From [Clostridium] innocuum (lineage in GTDB: Bacteria; Bacillota_I; Bacilli_A; Erysipelotrichales; Erysipelotrichaceae), in assembly GCA_012317185.1 (NCBI GenBank), contig CP048838.1:3224001-3288000 (forward strand): a stretch of DNA of 64,000 nucleotides, read 5' to 3'. The stretch's first letter is position 1. Each line of letters begins with the position of its first letter. Shown here one piece after another: positions 41,682 through 50,805 of this stretch. The notes under the pieces were generated by a model that was not told the origin of the DNA, did no database searches, and saw nothing but the letters and a program-made list of their open reading frames with translations. The position numbers were made by a program, and so were the translations under genes.

Positions 41682-41695
41682 ATTGACCGGCGGTC
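41682..41695. promoter_or_regulatory. TetR operator overlapping the promoter
   Basis: TGACCG-G-CGGTCA (41683-41695) is a perfect 13-base palindrome of the kind bound by many TetR proteins. It overlaps TTGACC (41682-41687), the -35; TAAACT 17 bases on is the likely -10. Autoregulation of the following TetR gene is likely. Confidence 0.75.
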
Positions 41696-41743
41696 ATTAT
41701 AGGTATAAACTATAAAAATGTATAAATAAAGGAAGTGTTTTTT

Positions 41744-42325
41744 GTGGAAGAATCCGTAAGTAAACGATCACGCATTCAGGATGCTGCTGTCGCACTGTTT
41801 CATGAGCAGGGTGTGGAGGCAACCTCTGTCAATGAGATTGTCAAACGAGCAAATGTCGCAAAAGGGACGTTCTATGTATATTATAAGGATAAGAAGGAAT
41901 TGATTTCTCAAATTCTTACCAAGCAGCACGGCTGTCTGATGAACGATATCCTCAATCACTCCTATGAGGCTGCACTTACTAACAGCACCTGCTGGAAGCG
42001 CACCTTCATCGACGAGCTGATCACCTATTATATTCAGCATCCGAAGCTGCTTCGTACGATTCAGAAAAACATTGCTTCTATATTGGATACAAAGGAACAT
42101 CGGGATATGGTGTTTACCCATATCGAACGCATGCCGGATTTTCTGAAGCTGCTGAGGCGGGAACAGGAAACAGAAAAGAAAGCACTCAATCGTTTTCTGA
42201 TGATGATGGAAATCATCGGATTTGTCTGTTACAACGCTATTTTCTTCGAGCAGCCGGATTCCATAGAGGAGATTCTGCCTGAACTGCGGGAAACGATGTT
42301 CAAAATGCTTGAGAGAAAGGAGTAG
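41744..42325 (+). CDS. TetR family regulator of the dehydratase operon
   Basis: A 193-residue regulator with an N-terminal helix-turn-helix: KRSRIQDAAVALFHEQG then EATSVNEIVKRANVAKGTFY and VYYKDKKELISQIL. The C-terminal ligand domain is divergent. GTG 41744 is taken as start because AAAGGAAG lies 8 bases upstream; GTG 41735 overlaps that site. It is 3 bases upstream of the activase gene, so it is the first gene of a three-gene operon and probably represses it through the palindrome at 41683-41695. The ligand may be an acyl-CoA or fatty acid, by analogy. Confidence 0.88.
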   Translation: MEESVSKRSRIQDAAVALFHEQGVEATSVNEIVKRANVAKGTFYVYYKDKKELISQILTKQHGCLMNDILNHSYEAALTNSTCWKRTFIDELITYYIQHPKLLRTIQKNIASILDTKEHRDMVFTHIERMPDFLKLLRREQETEKKALNRFLMMMEIIGFVCYNAIFFEQPDSIEEILPELRETMFKMLERKE

Positions 42326-42328
42326 CCT

Positions 42329-45259
42329 ATGACATATAAACTGGGAATAGATGTAGGTTCCACAACCCTGAAGGCAGTGGTTCTCAACGATCAGGATGAG
42401 ATTGTGTACAAGAGCTATGAGCGCCACAAATCCAAGGTACGGGAAATGAGTGTTTCCAAGCTGAAGGAATTGCGAGAGCTGTTACAGGGACAGAGAATCG
42501 CACTTGCCATTACCGGCAGTGCGGGCCTGGGAATCGCAGATGATGCAGGTTTTCCTTTCGTACAGGAGGTATTCGCAACAGCCCAGGCTGTGCGTAAATA
42601 TTATCCGGCAAGTGATGTTGTTATTGAGCTTGGCGGAGAGGATGCCAAAATCATCTTTTTACAGGGAACGCTGGAGGAGCGTATGAACTCCACCTGTGCC
42701 GGTGGTACCGGAGCGTTTATCGATCAGATGGCAACCCTGCTGGATGTCGATCTGGAAACGATGGATCAGCTGTCCCTGCAGCATACCACGCTGTATCCGA
42801 TTGCATCACGCTGCGGTGTATTCGCAAAAAGCGATGTGCAGCCGCTGATCAATCAGGGCTGTGAAAAATCAAACCTTGCGGCAAGTATCTTTCAGGCGGT
42901 CGTCGATCAGAGTATCGCCGGACTGGCACAGGGAAGAAATATTGAAGGAAACGTATTGTTTCTGGGAGGTCCCCTGCATTTTCTAAAGGGGTTGCAGGAG
43001 CGCTTTAAGGAAACACTGAAGCTCCGTGATCAGGAAGCGAATTTCCCGGAGCTCGCCCCTTATTTTGTAGCACTGGGAAGTGCCGTCTATGCGGCAAATG
43101 AGGCTGTGGATTTCTCCTATGAGGAGCTGCTTGAAAAAATGGAGGCTATGGCTGCCAAAAAGATACAGACGCAAGGTCTTCCCCCACTCTTTGAAAGTGA
43201 TGAGGATTATGAGGAATTCAAAAAGCGCCATACCAGTGCCAGTGTGGAGCGCAGTGATATCCACACCTACAGGGGCAATGCCTATCTGGGCATCGATGCC
43301 GGCAGTACCACAACCAAGCTGGTGCTGATCGATGAACAATGCCGCATTTTATATGAAAGCTATGCCGGGAATATGGGAAATCCCGTGGATGTTGTACAGA
43401 AGGAGCTCGCAAAGCTCTATGCCCTGATGGAGGACCGCATTCACATCATACACAGTGCGGTAACGGGCTATGGGGAGGAGCTGATGAAGCATGCCTTCCA
43501 TCTGGATATCGGTGTTGTGGAGACGATTGCCCATTACCATGCGGCCCACTACTTCAACCCGCAGGTAGACTTCATCATCGATATCGGCGGTCAGGATATG
43601 AAATGCTTCCGGATTCGTGATCATACGATTGATGATATCCTGTTGAACGAAGCCTGCTCCAGCGGCTGCGGAAGCTTCATTGAAACCTTCGCAAAAAGCA
43701 TGGGCTATGATATTGAGGAATTCGCCCGCATGGGGTTATCCGGAAAGCATCCAGTGGACCTTGGAACACGCTGTACGGTCTTTATGAATTCCAGTGTCAA
43801 GCAGGCACAGAAAAACGGAGCCAGCATGGAGGATATCTCTGCCGGCTTATGTATGAGTGTCGTAAAAAATGCATTGTATAAGGTCATACGTGCCAAAAGT
43901 CCGGATGATATCGGGAAGCAGATCGTCGTACAGGGAGGAACCTTCCTGAATGATACGGTGCTGCGAAGCTTTGAGCTGGAGCTTGGAAGAAACGTCATTC
44001 GCCCAAGTATTTCCCATCTGATGGGGGCATATGGAGCCGCATTGATTGCGAAGGAGAAAAAAGCCACTGCATCCTCTCTTCTGAAAAAGGAAGATATTGA
44101 CAGCTTTACGCACAGCTCAAAGGCCTTTCATTGTGCTCTGTGCACCAATCACTGCAATCTGACCGTAAACACCTTTGCGGACGGGGCAAAGCATATCGCC
44201 GGCAACAAGTGCGAGCGTCCGGTGACCGGTAAGGTCAATAAGGAAAAGCTGCCGAATCTGTATGATTATAAATATGAGGAGCTGCTGAAGCTGAAGGGGG
44301 TACCCGGCATCCGGGGGAAAATCGGGATTCCGCTTGTTTTGAATCTGTATGACAACCTTCCCTTCTGGCATTCCTTCTTTACCAATCTTGGCTATGAGGT
44401 CGTCTTGAGCGATCGTTCCAGCAAGGCACTGTATTCCCTTGGACAGCATACGATTCCAAGTGATACGATCTGTTATCCTGCCAAGCTGGTGCACGGTCAT
44501 ATTCAGTCGCTCATCGATAAGGGCCTGCAGACAATTTTCTATCCATGCATGACCTACAACGTCAATGAGGACATGGGAGACAATCATTTCAACTGCCCGG
44601 TCGTTGCCTATTATCCGGAGGTTGTGGAAGGAAATATGAATCTGGGACATGTAAAGTTTCTGTATCCCTACGTATATCTTGAGGATAAGCGTATCTTCGA
44701 TCAGAAAATGTTTGAATATTTCAAAGCCCAGCAGATGGATATTCCGTTCAAGGATGTTCAGGCTGCCAGCAATCACGCCTATTTCGCCTATCAGCAGTTT
44801 AAGGACCGCGTGCAGGAGGAAGGACGCAATGCCATAGCGTTCGCTCGACGCAATCACCGTGATGTCATCGTGCTTGCCGGACGTCCATACCATGTCGATC
44901 CTCAGATCAATCATGGAATTCACAGACTGCTGAACAATTTGGGATTCGTCGTAATCAGTGAGGACAGTATCGCTAAACAGGCCGTGCTGCCAAGTGTTCA
45001 CGTTTTAAATCAGTGGACCTTTCACTCCCGTATGTACAATGCCGCACAGTATGTGGCACAGCAGGAGCATATGGAGCTGATTCAGCTGGTAAGCTTCGGA
45101 TGCGGAATCGATGCGATTACCGCAGATGAGGTTAAGGATATTCTACGAAGCAATGGAAAGCTGTATACACAGATTAAAATCGATGAAGTTGACAACCTCG
45201 GTGCGGTGAAGATTCGCTGCCGCTCACTGCAGGCTGCCATGGAAGAAAGGGAGGGATGA
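42329..45259 (+). CDS. 2-hydroxyacyl-CoA dehydratase activase-related protein (two ASKHA domains + DUF2229)
   Basis: A 976-residue protein. First ATPase domain: GIDVGSTTLKAVVLND (about 5), ELGGEDAKIIFLQG, CAGGTGAFIDQMA (about 130, the cluster-binding Cys) and SRCGVFAKSDVQ. Second: YLGIDAGSTTTKLVLID (about 318), DIGGQDMKCFRI, EACSSGCGSFIETFAK and GTRCTVFMNSSVKQAQKNG. Then a Cys motif CALCTNHC...C and a DUF2229 domain (about 650-970) with YPAKLVHGHIQSLID. Known activases (HgdC type) use ATP to push one electron into a dehydratase. This double-headed form has no established substrate. It overlaps the next gene by four bases (ATGA). Confidence 0.88.
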   Translation: MTYKLGIDVGSTTLKAVVLNDQDEIVYKSYERHKSKVREMSVSKLKELRELLQGQRIALAITGSAGLGIADDAGFPFVQEVFATAQAVRKYYPASDVVIELGGEDAKIIFLQGTLEERMNSTCAGGTGAFIDQMATLLDVDLETMDQLSLQHTTLYPIASRCGVFAKSDVQPLINQGCEKSNLAASIFQAVVDQSIAGLAQGRNIEGNVLFLGGPLHFLKGLQERFKETLKLRDQEANFPELAPYFVALGSAVYAANEAVDFSYEELLEKMEAMAAKKIQTQGLPPLFESDEDYEEFKKRHTSASVERSDIHTYRGNAYLGIDAGSTTTKLVLIDEQCRILYESYAGNMGNPVDVVQKELAKLYALMEDRIHIIHSAVTGYGEELMKHAFHLDIGVVETIAHYHAAHYFNPQVDFIIDIGGQDMKCFRIRDHTIDDILLNEACSSGCGSFIETFAKSMGYDIEEFARMGLSGKHPVDLGTRCTVFMNSSVKQAQKNGASMEDISAGLCMSVVKNALYKVIRAKSPDDIGKQIVVQGGTFLNDTVLRSFELELGRNVIRPSISHLMGAYGAALIAKEKKATASSLLKKEDIDSFTHSSKAFHCALCTNHCNLTVNTFADGAKHIAGNKCERPVTGKVNKEKLPNLYDYKYEELLKLKGVPGIRGKIGIPLVLNLYDNLPFWHSFFTNLGYEVVLSDRSSKALYSLGQHTIPSDTICYPAKLVHGHIQSLIDKGLQTIFYPCMTYNVNEDMGDNHFNCPVVAYYPEVVEGNMNLGHVKFLYPYVYLEDKRIFDQKMFEYFKAQQMDIPFKDVQAASNHAYFAYQQFKDRVQEEGRNAIAFARRNHRDVIVLAGRPYHVDPQINHGIHRLLNNLGFVVISEDSIAKQAVLPSVHVLNQWTFHSRMYNAAQYVAQQEHMELIQLVSFGCGIDAITADEVKDILRSNGKLYTQIKIDEVDNLGAVKIRCRSLQAAMEEREG

Positions 45260-46560
45260 GTATGTCACATGTAGAATTCACGAAGGAAATGAAAAAAACA
45301 CATACGATCCTTGTACCGATGATGCTGCCGATTCATTTCCAGTTCCTGCGCAATATTTTGTGCAAGGAAGGTTATCGTGTGGAAATCCTGAAAACAGAGG
45401 GACAGCAGATCATTGATGAAGGCTTAAAGAATGTGCACAATGATACCTGCTACCCCGCCCTGCTTGTAATCGGTCAGATGATCGATGCATTGAAAAGCGG
45501 AAAATACGATACCGCACACATTGCGCTGGCAATCACCCAGACAGGAGGCGGATGCCGGGCTTCCAACTACATCCATCTTCTGCGCAAGGCACTGGTTCAG
45601 GCCGGATTTGAGCATGTTCCGGTTATTTCTGTCAATTTTTCCCAGCTGGAAAAGAACAGCGGCTTCAAGCTGACTCCTAAGATGCTGCTGAGATTATTAT
45701 ATGCATTTTTATACGGAGATATGCTGATGTGGATCAAAAATCAGTGCAAGCCGTATGAATTGGAAAAGGGCAGTACAGATGCACTGGTAACCACATGGAT
45801 CGATACGATCACCGCGCAGTTTGATTCCCTGTCCTATATGCGAATGAAGCATAATTATCAGGAAATGCTGCATGATTTTGCGGCTCTGCCGAGAAGCCAG
45901 AAGCCGAAAATTCAGGTGGGAATCGTCGGTGAGATTTATATGAAGTATGCCCCTTTGGGCAATAACGAACTGGAGGACTTCCTGATTCGTGAGGGCTGTG
46001 AGCCCGTTGTCAGCGGTGTTCTTGACTTTGGTCTTTACTGCCTTGAAAACTCGCTGATCGATCACGCGTACTACGGGCGTAATAAAAAGAGCTACCGCTT
46101 CATTCAGATGGCGGATAAGCTGATTCAGAATATGCAGAAAAAAGCCATTACCGCAATACAGAAGCAGGGAACCTTCCGTGCACCGGATACCTTTCAGGAG
46201 GTTATCGAGAACAGCGAAGGAATCATCAACCGCGGGACCAAGATGGGAGAGGGATGGCTGCTCACCAGTGAAATGGTCACTCTGATCAAAAACGGTGTGC
46301 ATAATATTGTCTGCTGTCAGCCGTTTGGCTGTCTTCCCAACCATATCGTTGCCAAGGGTATGACCAGAAAAATCAAGGATAAATATCCGATGGCAAATAT
46401 TGTTGCAGTGGATTATGATCCAAGCGCAACAAAGGTCAATCAGGAAAACCGATTGAAGCTGATGCTGAGCAATGCGCGGTTAAGCGAACGCTTTGCAAAG
46501 GAGGATGAGGAGGCTCTTGCAAGTGAGCGACAGCGCAAGCTTGCCAGCTCCCGTTCATAA
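45256..46560 (+). CDS. 2-hydroxyacyl-CoA dehydratase-family protein (HgdB-like)
   Basis: A 434-residue partner of the preceding activase. Cysteines in positions suited to hold an Fe-S cluster: NDTCYPALLVIGQM (about 61), TGGGCRASNYIHLLR (about 99) and VCCQPFGCLPNHIVAKGMT (about 354). In many Clostridia this part and the activase form a single polypeptide of about 1,400 residues; here they are two overlapping genes. The reaction may be a 2-hydroxyacyl-CoA dehydration or a different low-potential reduction (double-cubane-type proteins belong to the same superfamily). Terminator follows. Confidence 0.82.
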   Translation: MSMSHVEFTKEMKKTHTILVPMMLPIHFQFLRNILCKEGYRVEILKTEGQQIIDEGLKNVHNDTCYPALLVIGQMIDALKSGKYDTAHIALAITQTGGGCRASNYIHLLRKALVQAGFEHVPVISVNFSQLEKNSGFKLTPKMLLRLLYAFLYGDMLMWIKNQCKPYELEKGSTDALVTTWIDTITAQFDSLSYMRMKHNYQEMLHDFAALPRSQKPKIQVGIVGEIYMKYAPLGNNELEDFLIREGCEPVVSGVLDFGLYCLENSLIDHAYYGRNKKSYRFIQMADKLIQNMQKKAITAIQKQGTFRAPDTFQEVIENSEGIINRGTKMGEGWLLTSEMVTLIKNGVHNIVCCQPFGCLPNHIVAKGMTRKIKDKYPMANIVAVDYDPSATKVNQENRLKLMLSNARLSERFAKEDEEALASERQRKLASSRS

Positions 46561-46570
46561 GCAAAAACAG

Positions 46571-46608
46571 TCCTGTATCTGAATTACTCAAATACAGGAT
46601 TTTTTTTA
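46571..46608 (+). terminator. Terminator of the dehydratase operon
   Basis: TCCTGTAT (46571-46578) pairs with ATACAGGA (46592-46599), with a TGA/TCA extension, followed by a run of T. Confidence 0.9.
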
Positions 46609-46719
46609 CATCGAATGCTCTGCAGTTTTTGTAAAGATGCTCCTTTCGTTTTTGAAGCTAATACAGCATGTAAGCCACTGTTCACCGGTTGCATACTTAT
46701 CTATATGCCATAGATGATG

Positions 46720-47653
46720 GGTATTCTCGACCTTTTGAATATCGATACAGCTCCTACATTTATAATCGAAAGTAAAAATAACATGCTCTTTTTACCGGGA
46801 ATGCTCCTCTTTTGATAATATAATCGACACGATTCCACATAGGATTCCTCCGATTGGAAATACAATCCAGCTAACATTCCAAATATTCCAGATAAAGCTG
46901 ATAAGCAGCTGCACAAACCATCATGATACAGCCGCACCACTTACCAATCAGCTCATCGTCTTTTTCTGCCATCTGCGCATAAGCAGTTGTTCGCTCATAG
47001 GTTTCTTTTCGCATACCGTAATATACAAGAAGCAGTATGGCAATTGTCACAAGCATGATATTCAGGTAGCTTCATTTCCAACAGCTGTTCAATGACGATA
47101 CTGAATCATATAATCCCAATGGAAGTCACAACAATACTATTAAATATCCTATGAAAGCCATCCAGCTCATATGCAGTATAGATATCCTGAGGAATTTGCG
47201 GATATCTGCGCTTGAATGCGGTATCCTTCATACCGAAGAAGACAAGAATAAGGATTCCAATAATTGCGAAAATCAGAAATACAATATTCAACATGTCTTC
47301 ATTATCCATAGAAGGTTTCAAAAAGCAATAGGCACAAATCCCCGCAAGAATACAACCAATTCCAACGGTGATTCCTTTCGTTTTTGTCAGCTCATGGGTC
47401 TCATAAGTATCACGACTCACACCGGAATTCTCTTTCATATCCCCTTTCAGTAAATCATACAGCGTACAGTGGAACAGCTCACAAATCAGCATCAGCTTAT
47501 CCAGCTCAGGATAGGCACTTCCATTTACCCGCTCTGCGCGCCTTTGGTGCACTTACTAACCGCCTGTCTTGATACATTCAGCTTATCCGCGAGATTTTCC
47601 TGTGAATAGCCATACTGCTTCCTTGCCTCTCTCAAATTTTCTTCAAATTTCAA
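46720..47653 (-). pseudogene. Decayed XRE-type regulator with membrane C-terminus
   Basis: The gene begins at TTG 47653 behind GAGGTGAT and reads KFEENLREARKQYGYSQ, ENLADKLNVSRQAVSK, a normal Cro/CI helix-turn-helix. At the next codon about 23 foreign bases (about 47545-47567) replace the expected W-E and stop the frame; homology resumes with NGSAYPELDKLMLICELF and LYDLLKGDM, then four membrane segments (ITVGIGCILAGICAYCFL, IVFLIFAIIGILILVFFG, FNSIVVTSIGII, MLVTIAILLLVYYGM). Further frame changes occur near 47105 and 46870. Not functional. Confidence 0.75.
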
Positions 47654-47679
47654 TTTAATCACCTCGTCATCATTGTATA

Positions 47680-47712
47680 AAAACGGGCTGGCTTACACCA
47701 CCAACCCGTATT
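47680..47712 (-). terminator. Terminator of ung
   Basis: ACGGG-c-TGG (47683-47690) pairs with CCA-a-CCCGT (47701-47709); TTTTTATA follows on the minus strand. Confidence 0.75.
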
Positions 47713-47768
47713 GGCGCTTTGTATTATTTTGTCAACCAATGGTAGCATTCCCCTGTTTTAAGAGATTT

Positions 47769-48437
47769 TCAGTCAATCTGCCAGTCAATCTGCTGCTGTC
47801 CATGCTCTTGTAAAAAGGCATTCGTCTTTGAGAAATGACGACATCCGAAAAAGCCATAATCTGCACTGAACGGACTTGGATGTGGACAGCTTAGGATCAG
47901 ATGAGCAGGATTTGTTATCAGTGTGCTCTTTTCCTTTGCATTCCTTCCCCATAACAGAAATACGATAGGCTTTTCACGCTCATTCAGCTTGCGAATGATC
48001 TCATCCGTTAAAATCTCCCATCCTTTGCCACGATGGGAATTTGCCTGCCCTCTACGTACTGTTAGAACAGTATTGAGCAGAAGCACGCCTTCCTTCGTCC
48101 ATTTTGTAAGCTCTCCATGAGGCGGAATACTGCATCCCAGATCATCATGCAGCTCCTGATAGATATTTACAAGAGACGGCGGAGGATTTACTCCTTTTTT
48201 CACAGAGAAGCACAGACCATGTGCCTGTCCCGGACCATGATATGGGTCTTGCCCTAAAATAACAACCTTTACATCCTGATATGCTGTATAACGCAATGCA
48301 TTGAAAATATCATACATACCCGGATAAATTGTCTGCGTTTTATATTCTTTTGCCAGAAAAACGCGCAGTTTCTGATAATACTCCTTCTGAAATTCATCCT
48401 TTAACAGCTCGTCCCAGTCATTTCCAATTTGTACCAT
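47769..48437 (-). CDS. ung: Uracil-DNA glycosylase (family 1)
   Basis: A 222-residue base-excision repair enzyme. Seen: MVQIGNDWDELLKDEF at the N-terminus, the water-activating loop VVILGQDPYHGPGQAHGLCF (catalytic Asp about 63), GVLLLNTVLTVRRGQANSH, FLLWGRNAK, and the DNA-intercalation loop CPHPSPFSADYGFFGCRHFS. ATG 48437 after AGGTGATAAC gives the normal family length; the open frame to 48596 is not homologous. Confidence 0.95.
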   Translation of the reverse strand: MVQIGNDWDELLKDEFQKEYYQKLRVFLAKEYKTQTIYPGMYDIFNALRYTAYQDVKVVILGQDPYHGPGQAHGLCFSVKKGVNPPPSLVNIYQELHDDLGCSIPPHGELTKWTKEGVLLLNTVLTVRRGQANSHRGKGWEILTDEIIRKLNEREKPIVFLLWGRNAKEKSTLITNPAHLILSCPHPSPFSADYGFFGCRHFSKTNAFLQEHGQQQIDWQID

Positions 48438-48479
48438 GTTATCACCTATCTGTATTCTACCGCATTCCCATGTAAAAGA

Positions 48480-48521
48480 AAACCGTTTCTGCAGGAAAAC
48501 AGTACAGAAAGCGGTTTTTGT
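48480..48521. terminator. Hairpin terminator downstream of the EAL gene
   Basis: AAACCGTTTCTG (48480-48491) and CAGAAA-G-CGGTTT (48505-48517) pair with one bulged base; T runs occur on both sides. It can end the EAL transcript on the minus strand before ung. Confidence 0.7.
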
Positions 48522-48621
48522 ATCACTATTTACAGCTATTGCAAGTAACTGTAAACATGAAACAGAAGTGTCTTGATAACTCCGAGTATCTGTCACTCAC
48601 ACATTAAATATTATATTCTTT

Positions 48622-50340
48622 TTATCTAAGATATCTTTCAGCAAATTCAGTTGCTGCTATCGCACGACTGACCAGAAACTCCTGTCCGATATCACAGCGC
48701 AGCATCCTCAGGTCAGCGTATTGCTCCCTCGTTTCAATCCCCTCACAAATTACCTGCATACCGATGCTGTGAGCCATTTCAATGATTTTCCAGAATATTG
48801 TCATCTGGCGGCGGTCCGTATTGATTCCATTCAGCATCCCTTTATCCAGCTTCAGTATATCCGCATCCACCTGACTCAGCATACCGATACCGGCATATCC
48901 TGTCCCAAAATCATCGATAGCAATCTGAAAACCGGCATCATGTATATCCTTCATAAATACCTGAAGGTCATTTGCATTATCTGTAAATGCAGATTCTGTC
49001 AGTTCAAAAACAAGCTTTTCATGAGGTATTGCATAGGAATCCACAATTTCACAAAACCTTCGTAGATATTGGCGCTCTTTTATATGCAAACGAGACTGAT
49101 TTATGGAAATCGGCAGCAGCTCTTTCCCTTCATCGAGGCATGTCCGCATAAATTTACATAGCTTATGTAATACATAGAAATCAAAGCCAGATATCAGGCC
49201 GTGCTTTTCAAATAGCGGGATGAATTCATCCGGAGATACACAGCTGCCATCCTTTAAAAACCAGCGTGACAGAGCTTCACCGGATACAACGCTCCCGTCA
49301 CTTAACAGAAACTGCGGCTGTATGAACAACTGGAAGGTATCCTCCTGTATAGCTTTTATTGCTTCCTCAAGCAGCTCACTTCTGCGGTTTTTCTGATCCA
49401 GCATCCAATCCTCAAAATAAACAAAATCACTGACCCGGCTATTTCGTTCCACATACTGCATTGCCAGTACTGCTTTATCCAGCATAGACTTTATACTTTC
49501 CCCACAGGCATCCTGAATCAGATAAACACCACCGATATATTGCAACGTATGCTTTAGACAGGACACGATAGGTTCGTCCAGCAGATGTTTGCGAATACAG
49601 TGCAGACGGTTATAAAAATCATCTATGCTTGTAAACCGTAAAAGTGCCGCAAAGGTATCCTTTTCGATACGCGCACACAGCTTGTCCTTCTGACAGAAGG
49701 ATTGCAGGTTGCGGGCAATGCTTTTCAGTACATCATCACCAAATGCATAGCCGTGAATCTGATTGATAAAACGAAAGTCACTAATACCAAATTTGAAAAG
49801 CGCATATTGCTGGTTTGTATGCTGTAGCAGTTCTCTTGCCGCTTCCACGAACCCCTCCAGATTAAAAATCTGCGTCAGTGTATCACAGTGCTGATTATAT
49901 ACAGGCAGCTTCGCTGCATTATGATGAATTCCCGAATTTTCACGCTCTGTAGCGTCATCAGAAAGGGATTGATGTATGTGGCGGATTTTCCATCCCCCTG
50001 CTTCCATCTCCCATACCAGAGAGACCTTCAATCTACACAGCAGTCCTGATCCGTGTGCATGCTGTATACAGGTAAAAGCTACGACTGCAATATCCTGTTT
50101 TTGATATATGATTTCACAATAGACATCCTGAAGATGAACCATCTCCCCATAGATAATGGAAACCTCCTGTAAAGCACGCTCCACTTCCTGCATACCATGA
50201 CATAAAGCTGACCGGTGTTCTCCCATCATGGATATTTCATTAGAAAGATATTCTTTTAAAAGCTCGAAATCATGCTCCTCAAAATAAAAACGGATCAGCT
50301 CAATGCTCAGCTTCTCCAGCTTCGCCTGTTTTCGTGACAT
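48622..50340 (-). CDS. SnoaL-like / degenerate GGDEF / EAL protein (cyclic di-GMP phosphodiesterase)
   Basis: A 572-residue soluble protein. Residues about 10-125 form a SnoaL/NTF2-like domain (LIRFYFEEHDFELLKEYLS ... WEMEAGGWKIRHIHQSL). About 155-300 is a GGDEF-type fold in which the active loop reads ARIEKDTFAALL instead of GGDEF, so it cannot make c-di-GMP but may bind GTP or regulate. About 320-572 is EAL with intact catalytic series: SGEALSRWF, SINQSR, ELTESAF, IDDFGTGYAGI, LKLDKGM, CEGIETREQ and the late Gln in DIGQEFLVS. It should hydrolyse c-di-GMP. No membrane segment. ATG 50340 follows AAGGG. Confidence 0.85.
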   Translation of the reverse strand: MSRKQAKLEKLSIELIRFYFEEHDFELLKEYLSNEISMMGEHRSALCHGMQEVERALQEVSIIYGEMVHLQDVYCEIIYQKQDIAVVAFTCIQHAHGSGLLCRLKVSLVWEMEAGGWKIRHIHQSLSDDATERENSGIHHNAAKLPVYNQHCDTLTQIFNLEGFVEAARELLQHTNQQYALFKFGISDFRFINQIHGYAFGDDVLKSIARNLQSFCQKDKLCARIEKDTFAALLRFTSIDDFYNRLHCIRKHLLDEPIVSCLKHTLQYIGGVYLIQDACGESIKSMLDKAVLAMQYVERNSRVSDFVYFEDWMLDQKNRRSELLEEAIKAIQEDTFQLFIQPQFLLSDGSVVSGEALSRWFLKDGSCVSPDEFIPLFEKHGLISGFDFYVLHKLCKFMRTCLDEGKELLPISINQSRLHIKERQYLRRFCEIVDSYAIPHEKLVFELTESAFTDNANDLQVFMKDIHDAGFQIAIDDFGTGYAGIGMLSQVDADILKLDKGMLNGINTDRRQMTIFWKIIEMAHSIGMQVICEGIETREQYADLRMLRCDIGQEFLVSRAIAATEFAERYLR

Positions 50341-50349
50341 ACATATCAT

Positions 50350-50805
50350 CCCTTCATTCCCCGTTGAATTCTATTAATATTATCTTTTTAGTACAACCCC
50401 GTAAACAAAAACCAGACATATACCGTTAGGCGGCATATGTCCGATAATTCTTTTGCTTATTTAAAATTTTATGTAACCCTTTTTACAATCCTATTGTAAT
50501 CTATTTTTGTACTTATTTCAATATCTTGTAAGATTCATTATCACGCGGATATCACAGATTTCTACAGGATGCATATTGAGAATTTCACAATATACGAAAA
50601 GTGAGAACATATAAGCTTAGCAGCCTGAAGCACCTCTGACGAAAACAATCATAGAGATCAATAATCTGTATGCGAAAGCAGGAGTCTAGAATTCAATAAT
50701 GATTAGGAAAATCAGATTGTTTTTTTGGACACGCTTTGTATACATAAGCTGTCCATCTCTGCTTCACTGCCCAAATGCAAAGCATAAGAAGCTTGCATTC
50801 TTCTC
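50350..50805. other. Gene-free interval with one hairpin
   Basis: Between the EAL gene and the FUSC-family gene. It contains the inverted repeat GACATAT (50415-50421)/ATATGTC (50435-50441), with further ACCG/CGGC pairing inside and a T-rich tail on the minus strand, a possible terminator for the FUSC gene, although about 370 bases away. An AT-rich stretch at 50440-50560 could hold the EAL promoter. No convincing coding frame was found. Confidence 0.4.

Noticed and set aside
44117..45001. 294-codon minus-strand open frame
   Set aside because: Antisense to the DUF2229 part of the activase gene; composition is that of a shadow frame.
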